Positions 41,452 to 49,315 of a stretch of 64,000 bases of DNA are shown here, piece after piece. Where the stretch lies: assembly GCA_023390655.1 (NCBI GenBank), contig JAEWCL010000009.1:57863-121862 (forward strand), read 5' to 3'. The notes beneath the pieces are model-generated. The model saw only the letters and a list, made by a program, of their open reading frames with translations, was not told the DNA's origin and did no database searches. This DNA is from Bacillota bacterium. GTDB lineage: Bacteria > Bacillota > Clostridia > Christensenellales > CAG-138. Made by a program: the position numbers and the translations under genes. Position 1 is the stretch's first letter; each line of letters starts with the position of its first letter.

Positions 41452-42324
41452 ATGGAAATGGATTGGCTAAGTCACCTAAATGACGCGCTTGGGTATATTG
41501 AGGAACATCTGGAGGATGAAATTGATTTGGAACAGGTAGCAAGGTTTGCCCGCTGCTCCAGTTTTCATTTCCAGCGTCTGTTTTCCTATATGGCGAATGT
41601 ACCGCTCTCGGAATACATCCGTAGGCGGCGCATGACCAAGGCGGCCTTCGATTTGCAGAATACCAAGGATAAAGTGATGGACATTGCATTGCGCTACGGA
41701 TACGATTCGCCTACCGCTTTCAATCGCGCGTTCCAGAGCATACACGGGGCGGCTCCGTCTGCGGCACGTCAGAGAGGCGTTGCTCTGAAAGCCTATCCTC
41801 CCATCAGCTTCAAAATAACCATACGAGGTGAAGCCGAAATGAACTATCGCATTGAGAGAAAAAGCGCTTTCCAAATTGTTGGCGTAAAGCTGGAGTGTCC
41901 GTGGACACCGGAGAAGCAGGAAGGGTTTGCCGAAGTACCGAAGTTTTGGGCGGAGCATGGTCAGAAAGGGACAATCCCGGAACTCTGCAGGTTTATGAAT
42001 CAGGAGCCTATGGGTGTTTTAGGCGTTAGCGTGGGCGACTGGCAAACTGCCGGCAGCTTTGATTACTATATCTCAGTGTCCAGTTCCCAGCCTGCGCCGG
42101 CTGGAATGGTCGCATACGACGTTCCTGCATCGACATGGGCAATCTTTGAGTGCAAAGGGGCAATGCCCGCGGCCATCCAAACCATGCAGCAACGTATTAT
42201 GACCGAATGGTTCCCAAACAGCGGTTATCAGTACGCCGATGCACCCGACATAGAACAATATACAGATGGTGACCAGAGTAGTGAGGACTATATCTGTTAT
42301 ATTTGGGTGCCAGTGCAAAAATAG
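41452..42324 (+). CDS. AraC family regulator with GyrI-like effector domain
   Basis: This is a 290-residue protein. The N-terminal 105 residues are a double helix-turn-helix of the AraC/XylS type (IDLEQVARFARCSSFHFQRLFSYM and VMDIALRYGYDSPTAFNRAF). The C-terminal half (about 125-290) is a GyrI-like/Rob-type small-molecule binding domain that starts YRIERKSAFQIVGVKL and ends YICYIWVPVQK. In this layout the C-terminal domain binds drugs or other amphipathic molecules. ATG 41452 or 41458 may be used; the AAGGAG site favours the second slightly. It stands alone. Confidence 0.92.
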   Translation: MEMDWLSHLNDALGYIEEHLEDEIDLEQVARFARCSSFHFQRLFSYMANVPLSEYIRRRRMTKAAFDLQNTKDKVMDIALRYGYDSPTAFNRAFQSIHGAAPSAARQRGVALKAYPPISFKITIRGEAEMNYRIERKSAFQIVGVKLECPWTPEKQEGFAEVPKFWAEHGQKGTIPELCRFMNQEPMGVLGVSVGDWQTAGSFDYYISVSSSQPAPAGMVAYDVPASTWAIFECKGAMPAAIQTMQQRIMTEWFPNSGYQYADAPDIEQYTDGDQSSEDYICYIWVPVQK

Positions 42325-42356
42325 CAGCAGATATGACCGGTATTCACATCATAAAA

Positions 42357-42395
42357 CACAAAGCGGCGAGGAAAAAGCCTCACCGCTTGTGTTTT
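42357..42395 (+). terminator. Terminator after the AraC gene
   Basis: A stem CACAAAGCGG(C)GAGG pairs with CCTC(A)CCGCTTGTG around an A-rich loop and ends in TTTT at 42392-42395. Confidence 0.75.
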
Positions 42396-42532
42396 CCTGC
42401 GTTACTGGCCCATACTGGATATTTTTATTTCATGCAAATCAAAAACCGTATTGCGATTCGTTTATGGAGCATCCCTTGCCGGCATGCATCATCTTCCGAA
42501 GAAAACCCAAACTAAATGACGGAGGTGATCGT

Positions 42533-42676
42533 ATGGAGCAGCACGATTGGTATCCCGATATTTCAAATATCGCATCCTCTCATGAATGCACCGGCCTCAT
42601 GCCCCGTCCACCGAAAACCGAGGAGGAATACGAGGCATTTCAGGAGCTTTCCGGTATGGAAATACCCAGAAGCTGA
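42533..42676 (+). CDS. Small conserved-looking protein, 47 residues
   Basis: ATG 42533 follows GGAGG by seven bases. The 47-residue product MEQHDWYPDISNIA... ECTGLMPRPPKTEEE is acidic and proline-rich and has no membrane segment. I recall similar short proteins with the YPDIS...CTGLxPxPP pattern in other Clostridia, without a known function. It is followed directly by a strong terminator, so it forms a single-gene unit. Confidence 0.75.
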   Translation: MEQHDWYPDISNIASSHECTGLMPRPPKTEEEYEAFQELSGMEIPRS

Positions 42677-42683
42677 CGGAAAA

Positions 42684-42719
42684 GGGCTGCCGCGCAAAAA
42701 GAAGCGCGGCAGTCCTTTT
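42684..42719 (+). terminator. Strong terminator after the 47-residue protein
   Basis: GGGCTGCCGCGC (42684-42695) and GCGCGGCAGTCC (42704-42715) form a 12-bp stem with one mismatch, flanked by AAAA on the left and TTTT on the right, so it may work in both directions. Confidence 0.9.
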
Positions 42720-42722
42720 CAC

Positions 42723-42751
42723 TTGCCCATCCAGCGGCCGCGCGGTATAAT
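42723..42751 (+). promoter_or_regulatory. Promoter of the LUD-domain gene
   Basis: TTGCCC (42723-42728), 17 bp and a perfect TATAAT (42746-42751). The expected transcript start (42757-42759) is only 3-5 bases before the likely ATG at 42762. Confidence 0.6.
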
Positions 42752-42761
42752 GCATCTCAGA

Positions 42762-43388
42762 ATGAGCAATACCATCGACGCGGTAACAACCACCATTGCG
42801 AATTTAGCACGCCATAATATGGCGGGTTATTTTGTGCAGGACCGTGAGGCGCTACATGCCCTGCTCAATGAATTGATTCCGCCGGGCAGCACCGTCGGCT
42901 GCGGCGACTCCGTGACATTGGAGCAGCTTGGCGTATTTGACCGGATGCGGAATGGGGACGTTCTCTTTTACGACAAATATGCACCGAACCTGACGCACGA
43001 AGACAAGCGCAGGCTGTATCTAAAAAATTTTGACGTGGATACGTTTTTGACAGGCGCAAACGCAATCACCGTGGACGGCGCTCTTTTCAACATTGACGGG
43101 AACGGCAGCCGGGTTGCGCCCATGCTCTATGGGCCAAGGCAGGTGATTGTTGTTGCGGGCGTCAACAAAATCGTCCCCGATTTGGATGCCGCCATCCAGC
43201 GCGCACGGCAGGTTGCGGCGCCGCTTGACGCCAAGCGACTTTTAAAAGCGACCCCTTGCGCAACGCTTGGCCGGTGCGTGGATTGCAGGCATCCCCAGCG
43301 CATCTGCAATGATTTTGTACTGATCACGGGGCAGTTTCTCAAGGACCGCATCAAGGTTATCTTGATCGATATGGCGCTTGGATATTGA
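42762..43388 (+). CDS. LUD domain protein (DUF162, LutC/YkgG-like)
   Basis: This 208-residue protein is a stand-alone LUD domain. Signatures are STVGCGDSVTLEQLG in the first third, DGNGSRVAPMLYGPRQVIVVAGVNKIV in the middle, and a Cys-containing PCATLGRCVDCRHPQRICN near the end. LUD proteins take part in lactate oxidation complexes (LutABC), but many single-gene members are uncharacterised. No LutA or LutB genes are nearby, so lactate use is not supported. ATG 42762 has no Shine-Dalgarno sequence; ATG 42750 overlaps the -10 box and is unlikely. Confidence 0.85.
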   Translation: MSNTIDAVTTTIANLARHNMAGYFVQDREALHALLNELIPPGSTVGCGDSVTLEQLGVFDRMRNGDVLFYDKYAPNLTHEDKRRLYLKNFDVDTFLTGANAITVDGALFNIDGNGSRVAPMLYGPRQVIVVAGVNKIVPDLDAAIQRARQVAAPLDAKRLLKATPCATLGRCVDCRHPQRICNDFVLITGQFLKDRIKVILIDMALGY

Positions 43389-43512
43389 ATCAGGCTTTAC
43401 GCCCAGCCTCATAACGGCAGAGTTGCCCTTCCTTGAACTATTGCAATTGTAAAGCACATTTTTCAAGTATCGTGCGGGTTGACTTTTTTAACCGAAATCA
43501 ACCTCAGATCCA

Positions 43513-43541
43513 TTGATTTCCACACCCCGCTGCAATACAAT
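43513..43541 (+). promoter_or_regulatory. Promoter of the XRE regulator gene
   Basis: TTGATT (43513-43518), 17 bp and TACAAT (43536-43541), starting a short leader with AGAAGGTG. Upstream, GGTTGA (43477-43482) and TCAACC (43498-43503) form an inverted repeat that could be an operator. Confidence 0.55.
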
Positions 43542-43563
43542 ACAGGTACAGAAGGTGTGCAGT

Positions 43564-44670
43564 ATGAAGGAAATCAACATCGCCCGCGTATTAATGAATA
43601 AGCGCAGGGAAAAGGGCATTACGCAGGATGAACTGGCAAGCTACATCGGGGTTTCCAAGGCGTCCGTTTCCAAATGGGAGACGGGCCAAAGCTATCCCGA
43701 CGTCACCTTTCTCCCTCAGCTTGCGGCATACTTCAACATCAGCATTGACGAGCTGATGGATTATCGGCCGCAGATGACCAGGGAGGACATCCGAAAGCTC
43801 TACCGCCGTTTATCCGCCGACTTTGCAGCAAAGCCCTTTGGCGGAGTGCTTGAGGAATGCAACCGGATTCTCCGGAAGTATCATTCCTGTTTCCCCCTGC
43901 TGTTGCAAATGGGCATGCTGCTGATCAACCATTTGGACGCTGCAAAGGATGCAAGCCTGATACAGGACCTGCTTGCACAATGCAAAGAGCTGTTTGCGCG
44001 CATCCGGGCGGAAAGCGGGGATGTCTCCTTAAATAAACAGGCGCTTTTCATGGAGTCGCTCGCGTTACTGATGTCCGGCGATCCAACCGCCGCATTGGAC
44101 TTGCTGGAGGGTACCGTTACCGCAGCGATGCCGCCGGAGGCCCTGCTGGCCTCCGCATACCAGATGACAGGCCGCACAGAGGAGGCCATGCAGATCCTGC
44201 AGGTCGGCATGTATCAGAACATCGTGGTGCTGTTTAACTTCCTGCCGCAGTACCTGACGCTGTGCGCAAACGAACCCGCGCGGTTTGAAGCAGCGCTCGG
44301 CCGCGGCATTGCGGTTGCGGAAGCGTTTGATCTAAAGCGCCTCCACCCAGCCGTCCTCATCGGGCTGTACCTTTGCGCCGCACAGGGCTACTGCATGCAG
44401 CAACACTACGAAAGAGCACTCTCCATGCTCGAAGTGTACGCAGGTATCGCCACCGGCGACATTTATCCGCTCAAATTGCATGGAGATTCGTTTTTCGACC
44501 GGATCGCCCCTTGGCTGGATCAACTGGATCTTGGCACCGGCCTGCCCCGGGATGAAAAGGCCATTAAAAAAAGTATGTTGGACGGCGTAGAGCAGAACCC
44601 GGCGTTTGAATCGCTTCGGGAGGAACCCCGCTACGGGCTGATCCTGCAGCGCCTCAAGGACAATCTGTGA
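43564..44670 (+). CDS. XRE family regulator with helical C-terminal region
   Basis: This is a 368-residue protein with an N-terminal XRE helix-turn-helix (about 8-62: ITQDELASYIGVSKASVSKWETGQSYPD) and a long helical region that resembles tetratricopeptide-type repeats (ALLASAYQMTGRTEEAMQILQ and similar). Such regulators often sense a peptide or protein partner through the repeats. Start ATG 43564 has AGAAGGTG upstream. A CPBP membrane protease gene follows after 44 bp and may be its target or partner. Confidence 0.85.
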   Translation: MKEINIARVLMNKRREKGITQDELASYIGVSKASVSKWETGQSYPDVTFLPQLAAYFNISIDELMDYRPQMTREDIRKLYRRLSADFAAKPFGGVLEECNRILRKYHSCFPLLLQMGMLLINHLDAAKDASLIQDLLAQCKELFARIRAESGDVSLNKQALFMESLALLMSGDPTAALDLLEGTVTAAMPPEALLASAYQMTGRTEEAMQILQVGMYQNIVVLFNFLPQYLTLCANEPARFEAALGRGIAVAEAFDLKRLHPAVLIGLYLCAAQGYCMQQHYERALSMLEVYAGIATGDIYPLKLHGDSFFDRIAPWLDQLDLGTGLPRDEKAIKKSMLDGVEQNPAFESLREEPRYGLILQRLKDNL

Positions 44671-44714
44671 CCCGGTTTTAAAATATCCCATTCACAATAC
44701 AGGAGGAACGATGT

Positions 44715-45629
44715 ATGGAAGCTCCAAAAAACATGACAAAAAAACGCCTGATCCTGTTTACGCTTTTTACGTTTGCAATTGCCTGGGCGCTGTTCCTGCT
44801 CGTGCCCATACTGGGGCTCCCATATGGAACGGGCAACTCCATCCTCTTGGTTGCAGCCGCCATGTTTGCTCCTGCACTTGGCAGCGTCCTGACCCGGCTG
44901 GCCACAAAGGAAGGCTTCTCCAACATGTATCTGCGCCTGCACTTTAAGGGGAATGTGCGGTATTACCTTCTGGCGTTCTTTGGGCCGACGCTGCTGCTGT
45001 TTTTAAGCGGTGCAGTCTATTTCCTGCTTGTGCCCGGTGCGTTTGACCCGGCGCTTACGACATTCCGCAGCCTCATCGCGCAGGGTGGGAGCGGCATGTC
45101 CGCAGAACAGGCGCTTTTGATCAGCTGCCTGCAGGTCGCCCTCATCGGGCCGATCATCAACATCATCCCCACGCTGGGCGAAGAGCTTGGCTGGCGGGGA
45201 TATTTGCTTCCAAAACTCCGCGAGTCCCGTTCCGACCGCACGGCGCTTTTAATCTCCGGCGCGATCTGGGGTATCTGGCATGCGCCCGTCATCGTCATGG
45301 GCCACAATTACGGCACGGACTATCCCGGCTATCCCTGGCTTGGCGTAGTCGCGATGATCGTATTCTGTATGGTCCTTGGCGTGATCGAAGGCTACATCAC
45401 CATCAAGGTCAACAGCGTCATCCCCGCTGCCATGATCCATTCCACCATTAACGCGGGCGCGGCGCTGCCCATCTATCTTGCAAAGCCGGGCCTTAACCCG
45501 ATACTGGGGCCCGCAATTACCGGAATCGTAGGTATATTGCCCTTTCTGCTCGTTGCTGTCTTCCTGTTTTACAAGGTGGGCACGCTGCAAAAACTTGCGG
45601 CGGCGGACGCCGTATCCAAGCCCGAATAA
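44715..45629 (+). CDS. CPBP family intramembrane glutamic endopeptidase
   Basis: This is a 304-residue polytopic protein of the CAAX protease/bacteriocin-processing (CPBP, Abi) family. The catalytic motifs are EELGWRGYLLPKL (Glu-Glu and Arg), GIWHAPVIVMGHNYG (His) and a later MIHSTINAG (His/Asn). Family roles include peptide processing and self-immunity to bacteriocins. No bacteriocin gene is seen nearby. It has GGAGGAACG ahead of ATG 44715, lies downstream of the XRE gene, and is followed by a terminator. Confidence 0.92.
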   Translation: MEAPKNMTKKRLILFTLFTFAIAWALFLLVPILGLPYGTGNSILLVAAAMFAPALGSVLTRLATKEGFSNMYLRLHFKGNVRYYLLAFFGPTLLLFLSGAVYFLLVPGAFDPALTTFRSLIAQGGSGMSAEQALLISCLQVALIGPIINIIPTLGEELGWRGYLLPKLRESRSDRTALLISGAIWGIWHAPVIVMGHNYGTDYPGYPWLGVVAMIVFCMVLGVIEGYITIKVNSVIPAAMIHSTINAGAALPIYLAKPGLNPILGPAITGIVGILPFLLVAVFLFYKVGTLQKLAAADAVSKPE

Positions 45630-45653
45630 CAACTTACCGCATAAGAGATGGGG

Positions 45654-45679
45654 AGCCCCGGCAATCGCCGGGGCTTTCC
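45654..45679 (+). terminator. Terminator after the CPBP gene
   Basis: AGCCCCGGC (45654-45662), loop AATC and GCCGGGGCT (45667-45675), followed by TTCCTGTT. Confidence 0.8.
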
Positions 45680-45740
45680 TGTTGAAAGCGATCAGTAACG
45701 CGCATACTATTTGGTACACCATCCCAGAAGGGAGAACGGC

Positions 45741-45959
45741 ATGGTACGCTATCTCAACCCGAATTCCGGCATACATGCCTATCAATGCGGCGCGGACTTC
45801 ATACGGATTCGGTTTGCGGATGGAAACACCTACCTCTACACTTATGAGAGTACGGGCATTGACAATATCGAGCAAATGAAGCTGCTTGCCCGGCTTGGAC
45901 AAGGGCTGAACACCTATATCAATACCACGGTGCGGGGAAAGTATGCAAAACGGGAATAA
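45741..45959 (+). CDS. Small protein, KTSC-like
   Basis: This is a 72-residue protein. ATG 45741 follows AGAAGGGAG by six bases. The order SGIHAYQCGADFIRIRFADG, YLYTYES, LARLGQGLNTYINTTVRGKY resembles the KTSC domain, a short beta-rich domain often found attached to other proteins or alone. Its function is not known; a nucleic-acid role has been suggested for the family. It is a stand-alone gene. Confidence 0.7.
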   Translation: MVRYLNPNSGIHAYQCGADFIRIRFADGNTYLYTYESTGIDNIEQMKLLARLGQGLNTYINTTVRGKYAKRE

Positions 45960-46311
45960 TCGAGTAATATCTGCATACGCGCTCGCTTTCCGGTACCGCC
46001 CACAGAGCGAACGCAGCCTTCGTTCTTTTTTTTCATCCGTATCTGCAATCCATATGACTGAACCGGCACGGCAGTGCATATTTTCTAATTATCCGTTTGG
46101 CTGCGGGAAGTTCAAATTTACCCATGCAAGCGAGGCTGTTTCTTTTGCCTTATTTGTATGCATGTTTCCCCGGAAAACCAGGCACAATGACCGTATCCCC
46201 TGAACCGGCGATGCCGCCGCTTATGCGAAAAAACACGAAAAGGAGGAGGATACAGCAAACTTTTCCAAAGGATTTGCAGGGATGATGTATGAGAAGAATG
46301 AAAAAATATGC
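45960..46311. other. Spacer without a supported gene
   Basis: A GAACG/CGTTC hairpin (46010-46026) followed by eight T (46027-46034) may be the terminator of the small gene. Near 46233-46245 a GGAGGAGG stretch looks like a ribosome binding site but leads to no convincing frame. I see nothing else here. Confidence 0.4.
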
Positions 46312-46340
46312 TTGACAAATGCATGCGCTCACTTTATGCT
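46312..46340 (+). promoter_or_regulatory. Promoter of the flavoprotein-transporter operon
   Basis: TTGACA (46312-46317), 17 bp and TATGCT (46335-46340). The predicted leader is about 135 nt long. Confidence 0.65.
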
Positions 46341-46375
46341 TAAACCCATTAAAAATGGCGCTTCCCAGAAAAGAT

Positions 46376-46462
46376 GGCGTTTATCAACAGTAAATGCGGC
46401 TGCATTTTCTCATTGGTAAACGCCTTTGCTGTATACGGGAGATCCGCCCGCCGGGCGGACAT
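46376..46462 (+). promoter_or_regulatory. Structured leader of the flavoprotein gene
   Basis: GGCGTTTA (46376-46383) pairs with TAAACGCC (46417-46424) and encloses a second hairpin, AAATGC-GGCT-GCATTT (46392-46407). A separate GC hairpin (TCCGCCCG with CGGGCGGA, about 46443-46459) ends a few bases before AAAGGAGG (46465-46472). I do not recognise a known riboswitch; a translational switch is an inference. Confidence 0.45.
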
Positions 46463-46481
46463 ACAAAGGAGGAACAATCAT

Positions 46482-47762
46482 ATGCAAATCATCATTGCAG
46501 GAGGAGGCTGGTCGGGCTGCGCAGCAGCCATCAGCGCACGGAAAAACGGCGCGGATGTCACGCTGCTTGAGCGTACGGATATGCTTTTGGGCACGGGACT
46601 GGTCGGCGGAATTATGCGCAACAACGGTCGTTTTACGGCGGCGGAAGAGGCAATCGCTCTGGGCGGCGGGGAGTTGTTCCACATTACCGACGCAAACGCG
46701 CGCCATAAAAATATTGATTTCCCGGGACACAAGCACGCAAGCCTGTATGACATCGCCACAACGCCGGGCGCAGTTACCGCATATCTTTTAAAGCTGGACG
46801 TAAAGGTTCAGTTCAAGGCGCGCGTCAACCATGTGGAGATGGATGGGCAGACGATCAGGAGCGTGACGGATACAAACGGCACCACCTATCCGGGCGACGT
46901 CTTTATCGACACGACAGGCACCGCCGGGCCCATGAACAACTGCGCGAAATATGGCAACGGCTGCGCCATGTGCATTTTGCGCTGTCCCAGCTTTGGCGGC
47001 AGGGTAAGCTTAACAGGGCTTGCGGGTGTAGAGGAACTGCAGGGTAAAAAAGCGAATGGGTCCATCGGCGCGATGAGCGGCAGCTGCAAACTCCATAAAG
47101 AATCGCTCTCGCCCAAAATCGTTGATCAACTTAATAAAACCGGCGTTGCCGTCATTCCGGTTCCGGATTCCCTCATTGAAGATCATCTGGATATTAAGGC
47201 GTGTCAGCAGTATGCGCTTACGGAATTCAAAAAGAACGTGGTGCTTTTGGATACCGGCCATGCAAAGCTGATGTCCCCGTATTATGACCTAGATAAGCTC
47301 CAGCAGATTCCGGGGTTTGAAAACGCGCGGTACGAAGACCCTTATGCGGGTGGGCTGGGCAACTCCATGCGGTATTTTGCGATGGCCCCACGGGACGACG
47401 CGCTGCAGGTTAAGGGGGTAAATAACCTCTTCTGCGCCGGGGAAAAGGCGGGCCTGCTTGTCGGGCACACGGAAGCCATTGTGACGGGCACCCTTGCAGG
47501 CTGCAACGCCGTACGGCTTGCGCGCAAGCAGCCCCTTGTCGTATTGCCGCGCCAGCTTGCCATCGGCGAAGCGATTGCCTATGTGCGCGAGCAAATGGCG
47601 ACCGAACGCGGGCTGGGATTAAAGTATACGTTCTCCGGCTCCGTGCTCTTTGAGCGGATGAAGGAACTCAACCTGTACTCCACCGATATCAAAAAGATTC
47701 ATGACCGCGTAACAGCGCTTGGCCTGAAGGATGTGTTTACTAAAAACCTGTTTGTCGCCTAA
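46482..47762 (+). CDS. FAD-dependent oxidoreductase with Cys-rich insert
   Basis: This is a 426-residue flavoprotein. The N-terminus IIIAGGGWSGCAAAISARKNGADVTLLER is a Rossmann FAD-binding motif. A CxxCxxxCP cluster (GCAMCILRCPSFGGR, about 160) could hold an Fe-S centre or redox cysteines. A C-terminal NNLFCAGEKAGLLVGHTEAIVTG stretch is the second FAD contact. Domain layout resembles GidA/fumarate-reductase-like flavoproteins; the substrate is unknown. Start ATG 46482 follows AAAGGAGG. The next gene, 83 bp downstream, is a transporter, so the pair may import and then reduce or oxidise one compound. Confidence 0.8.
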   Translation: MQIIIAGGGWSGCAAAISARKNGADVTLLERTDMLLGTGLVGGIMRNNGRFTAAEEAIALGGGELFHITDANARHKNIDFPGHKHASLYDIATTPGAVTAYLLKLDVKVQFKARVNHVEMDGQTIRSVTDTNGTTYPGDVFIDTTGTAGPMNNCAKYGNGCAMCILRCPSFGGRVSLTGLAGVEELQGKKANGSIGAMSGSCKLHKESLSPKIVDQLNKTGVAVIPVPDSLIEDHLDIKACQQYALTEFKKNVVLLDTGHAKLMSPYYDLDKLQQIPGFENARYEDPYAGGLGNSMRYFAMAPRDDALQVKGVNNLFCAGEKAGLLVGHTEAIVTGTLAGCNAVRLARKQPLVVLPRQLAIGEAIAYVREQMATERGLGLKYTFSGSVLFERMKELNLYSTDIKKIHDRVTALGLKDVFTKNLFVA

Positions 47763-47845
47763 GGTAGGAAACAGCTTTGCGGCGCGCGGGAGTAAGCGCC
47801 GCCCGGCCTTCTTTTTGCAAAATCAAATGTTGGGGGAAAAATGAT

Positions 47846-49231
47846 ATGACACTGGGGCTCATGCACTATGTGTACCTGGTTATGACGCTGTTTATCATCG
47901 CCATCCTGCTGATGAAAAAGGAAATTGTGCTGCCATGTATCATCGGCATGCTCCTGATGGGGCTTGCCGCAACCGGAAACATTGTCAAGGCCGTACAAGT
48001 GCTCTACAACGCCGTTTTAAACGCGGGCACGGAGCTCCTTGGGATTATCGTCGTCATCGCCATTGTCGTCGCGATGTCCAAGGGGTTATCGAGCATCGGT
48101 GCGGATGAACTGATGGTGGCGCCCATCAAAAAAGTGGTCAGGAGCAAAAAAGTCGCCTTCTTTGTGGTGGGCGCCGTCATGCTCATCGTTTCCTGGTTTG
48201 TCTGGCCCTCCCCCGCGGTCGCATTGGTCGGCGCTCTGATGCTTCCCGTGGCGCTCAAGGTGGGGCTTCCCAACATCTGGTGCGCGGTGGCCATGAACAT
48301 CTTCGGCCACGGCATCGGCCTTTCGAGCGACTTTATTATCCAGGGTGCGCCCGCCATCACCGCAAAGGCGGCGGGCCTTGATCCAAGCACCGTCATACAG
48401 GCAAGCATTCCGCTCTGGGCGGTGATGTCCGTTGTGACCATCACGGCATGCTGGATCATGTTCCTAAGAGAGGATAAAAAAGAAGCCGCGCTTGCGGGCG
48501 GCGGCACGGCCACTCTCCCCACCGAAGGCACAGAGGAAGAGCCTGTCCGCAAGCATACGGCGTTTGCCTATATCATTGCTATTTTAACGCCGCTGCTGTT
48601 CCTTGCGGATATCGTGCTGATGCTCATCTATGATCTGCGCGGCGGCGACGCCACGGCGCTTGTGGGCGGTACGGCAATTGTGGTACTGAGCCTCATCACC
48701 ATATTCCGCGGCGAGTTCTTTGCTTCCCTTGAGGCCATCGCGGATCACTTCCGGGAAGGCTTCATGTTCGCCATCAAGATATTCGGGCCTGTCATTATCA
48801 TAGCGGGCTTCTTCTTCATGGGCAGCGGTGAAATGGCGGCTAAGGTCTTTGGCGAAGGCGCGCCGAACATCCTCAACGATTTCGGCCTGTTCCTGGCGGA
48901 AAACGTCAAGCTCGGCGGCGGCTTTGTGGTAATCGTACAGGCGCTGGTGGGCATCGTGACAGGCCTTGACGGCTCCGGCTTCTCGGGGCTTCCGCTGCTA
49001 GGCTCTCTTGCCCACACCTTCTCCATCGCTACCGGCGCAAACGCTGCAACAGTGGCGGCGCTCGGCCAGGTCATCACCATCTGGGTGGACGGCGGTACGA
49101 TCATCCCCTGGGCGGTCATCCCCGTTGCCGCCATCTGCAATGTCAAGGCGGTTGACCTTGCAAGAAAAAACCTCATTCCCGTCTGCATCGGCCTTGCGGC
49201 GACGATTGTTGTCGCGATGTTCCTCGTTTGA
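47846..49231 (+). CDS. Ion transporter superfamily permease, probably for an organic anion
   Basis: This is a 461-residue protein with about 12 membrane helices and a cytoplasmic loop near 215-245. Paired re-entrant-like segments, NIFGHGIGLSSDFIIQGAP and VTGLDGSGFSGLPLLGSLAH, resemble the symmetrical hairpins of GntP/DctM/CitM-type carriers. I cannot name the exact family or substrate. ATG 47846 has GGGGGAAAA upstream. Co-transcription with the flavoprotein suggests the carried compound is that enzyme's substrate. A strong terminator follows. Confidence 0.75.
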   Translation: MTLGLMHYVYLVMTLFIIAILLMKKEIVLPCIIGMLLMGLAATGNIVKAVQVLYNAVLNAGTELLGIIVVIAIVVAMSKGLSSIGADELMVAPIKKVVRSKKVAFFVVGAVMLIVSWFVWPSPAVALVGALMLPVALKVGLPNIWCAVAMNIFGHGIGLSSDFIIQGAPAITAKAAGLDPSTVIQASIPLWAVMSVVTITACWIMFLREDKKEAALAGGGTATLPTEGTEEEPVRKHTAFAYIIAILTPLLFLADIVLMLIYDLRGGDATALVGGTAIVVLSLITIFRGEFFASLEAIADHFREGFMFAIKIFGPVIIIAGFFFMGSGEMAAKVFGEGAPNILNDFGLFLAENVKLGGGFVVIVQALVGIVTGLDGSGFSGLPLLGSLAHTFSIATGANAATVAALGQVITIWVDGGTIIPWAVIPVAAICNVKAVDLARKNLIPVCIGLAATIVVAMFLV

Positions 49232-49249
49232 GCGCCTGCGTCTCGGTAT

Positions 49250-49278
49250 AAAAGGAGGGAAGCAACTTCCCTCCTTTT
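49250..49278. terminator. Bidirectional terminator between convergent genes
   Basis: AAAAGGAGGGAAG (49250-49262), loop CAA and CTTCCCTCCTTTT (49266-49278) form a perfect 13-bp stem with A- and T-runs on both sides. It can serve the transporter on the plus strand and the permease on the minus strand. Confidence 0.9.
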
Positions 49279-49315
49279 CATTTTCATTGCACATTTTTAG
49301 GACCAATCCTGCCCG

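Noticed and set aside
42762..43388. LUD gene as part of a lactate-utilisation (LutABC) operon
   Set aside because: It is a single gene between its own promoter and unrelated genes; no LutA or LutB is present.
44715..45629. CPBP protease with the XRE gene as a bacteriocin or toxin-antitoxin system
   Set aside because: No precursor peptide, transporter or toxin gene is nearby; the pairing alone is not enough.
46282..46425. Small frame starting MMYEKNEK upstream of the flavoprotein gene
   Set aside because: It overlaps the promoter and the leader hairpin and has no protein-like character.
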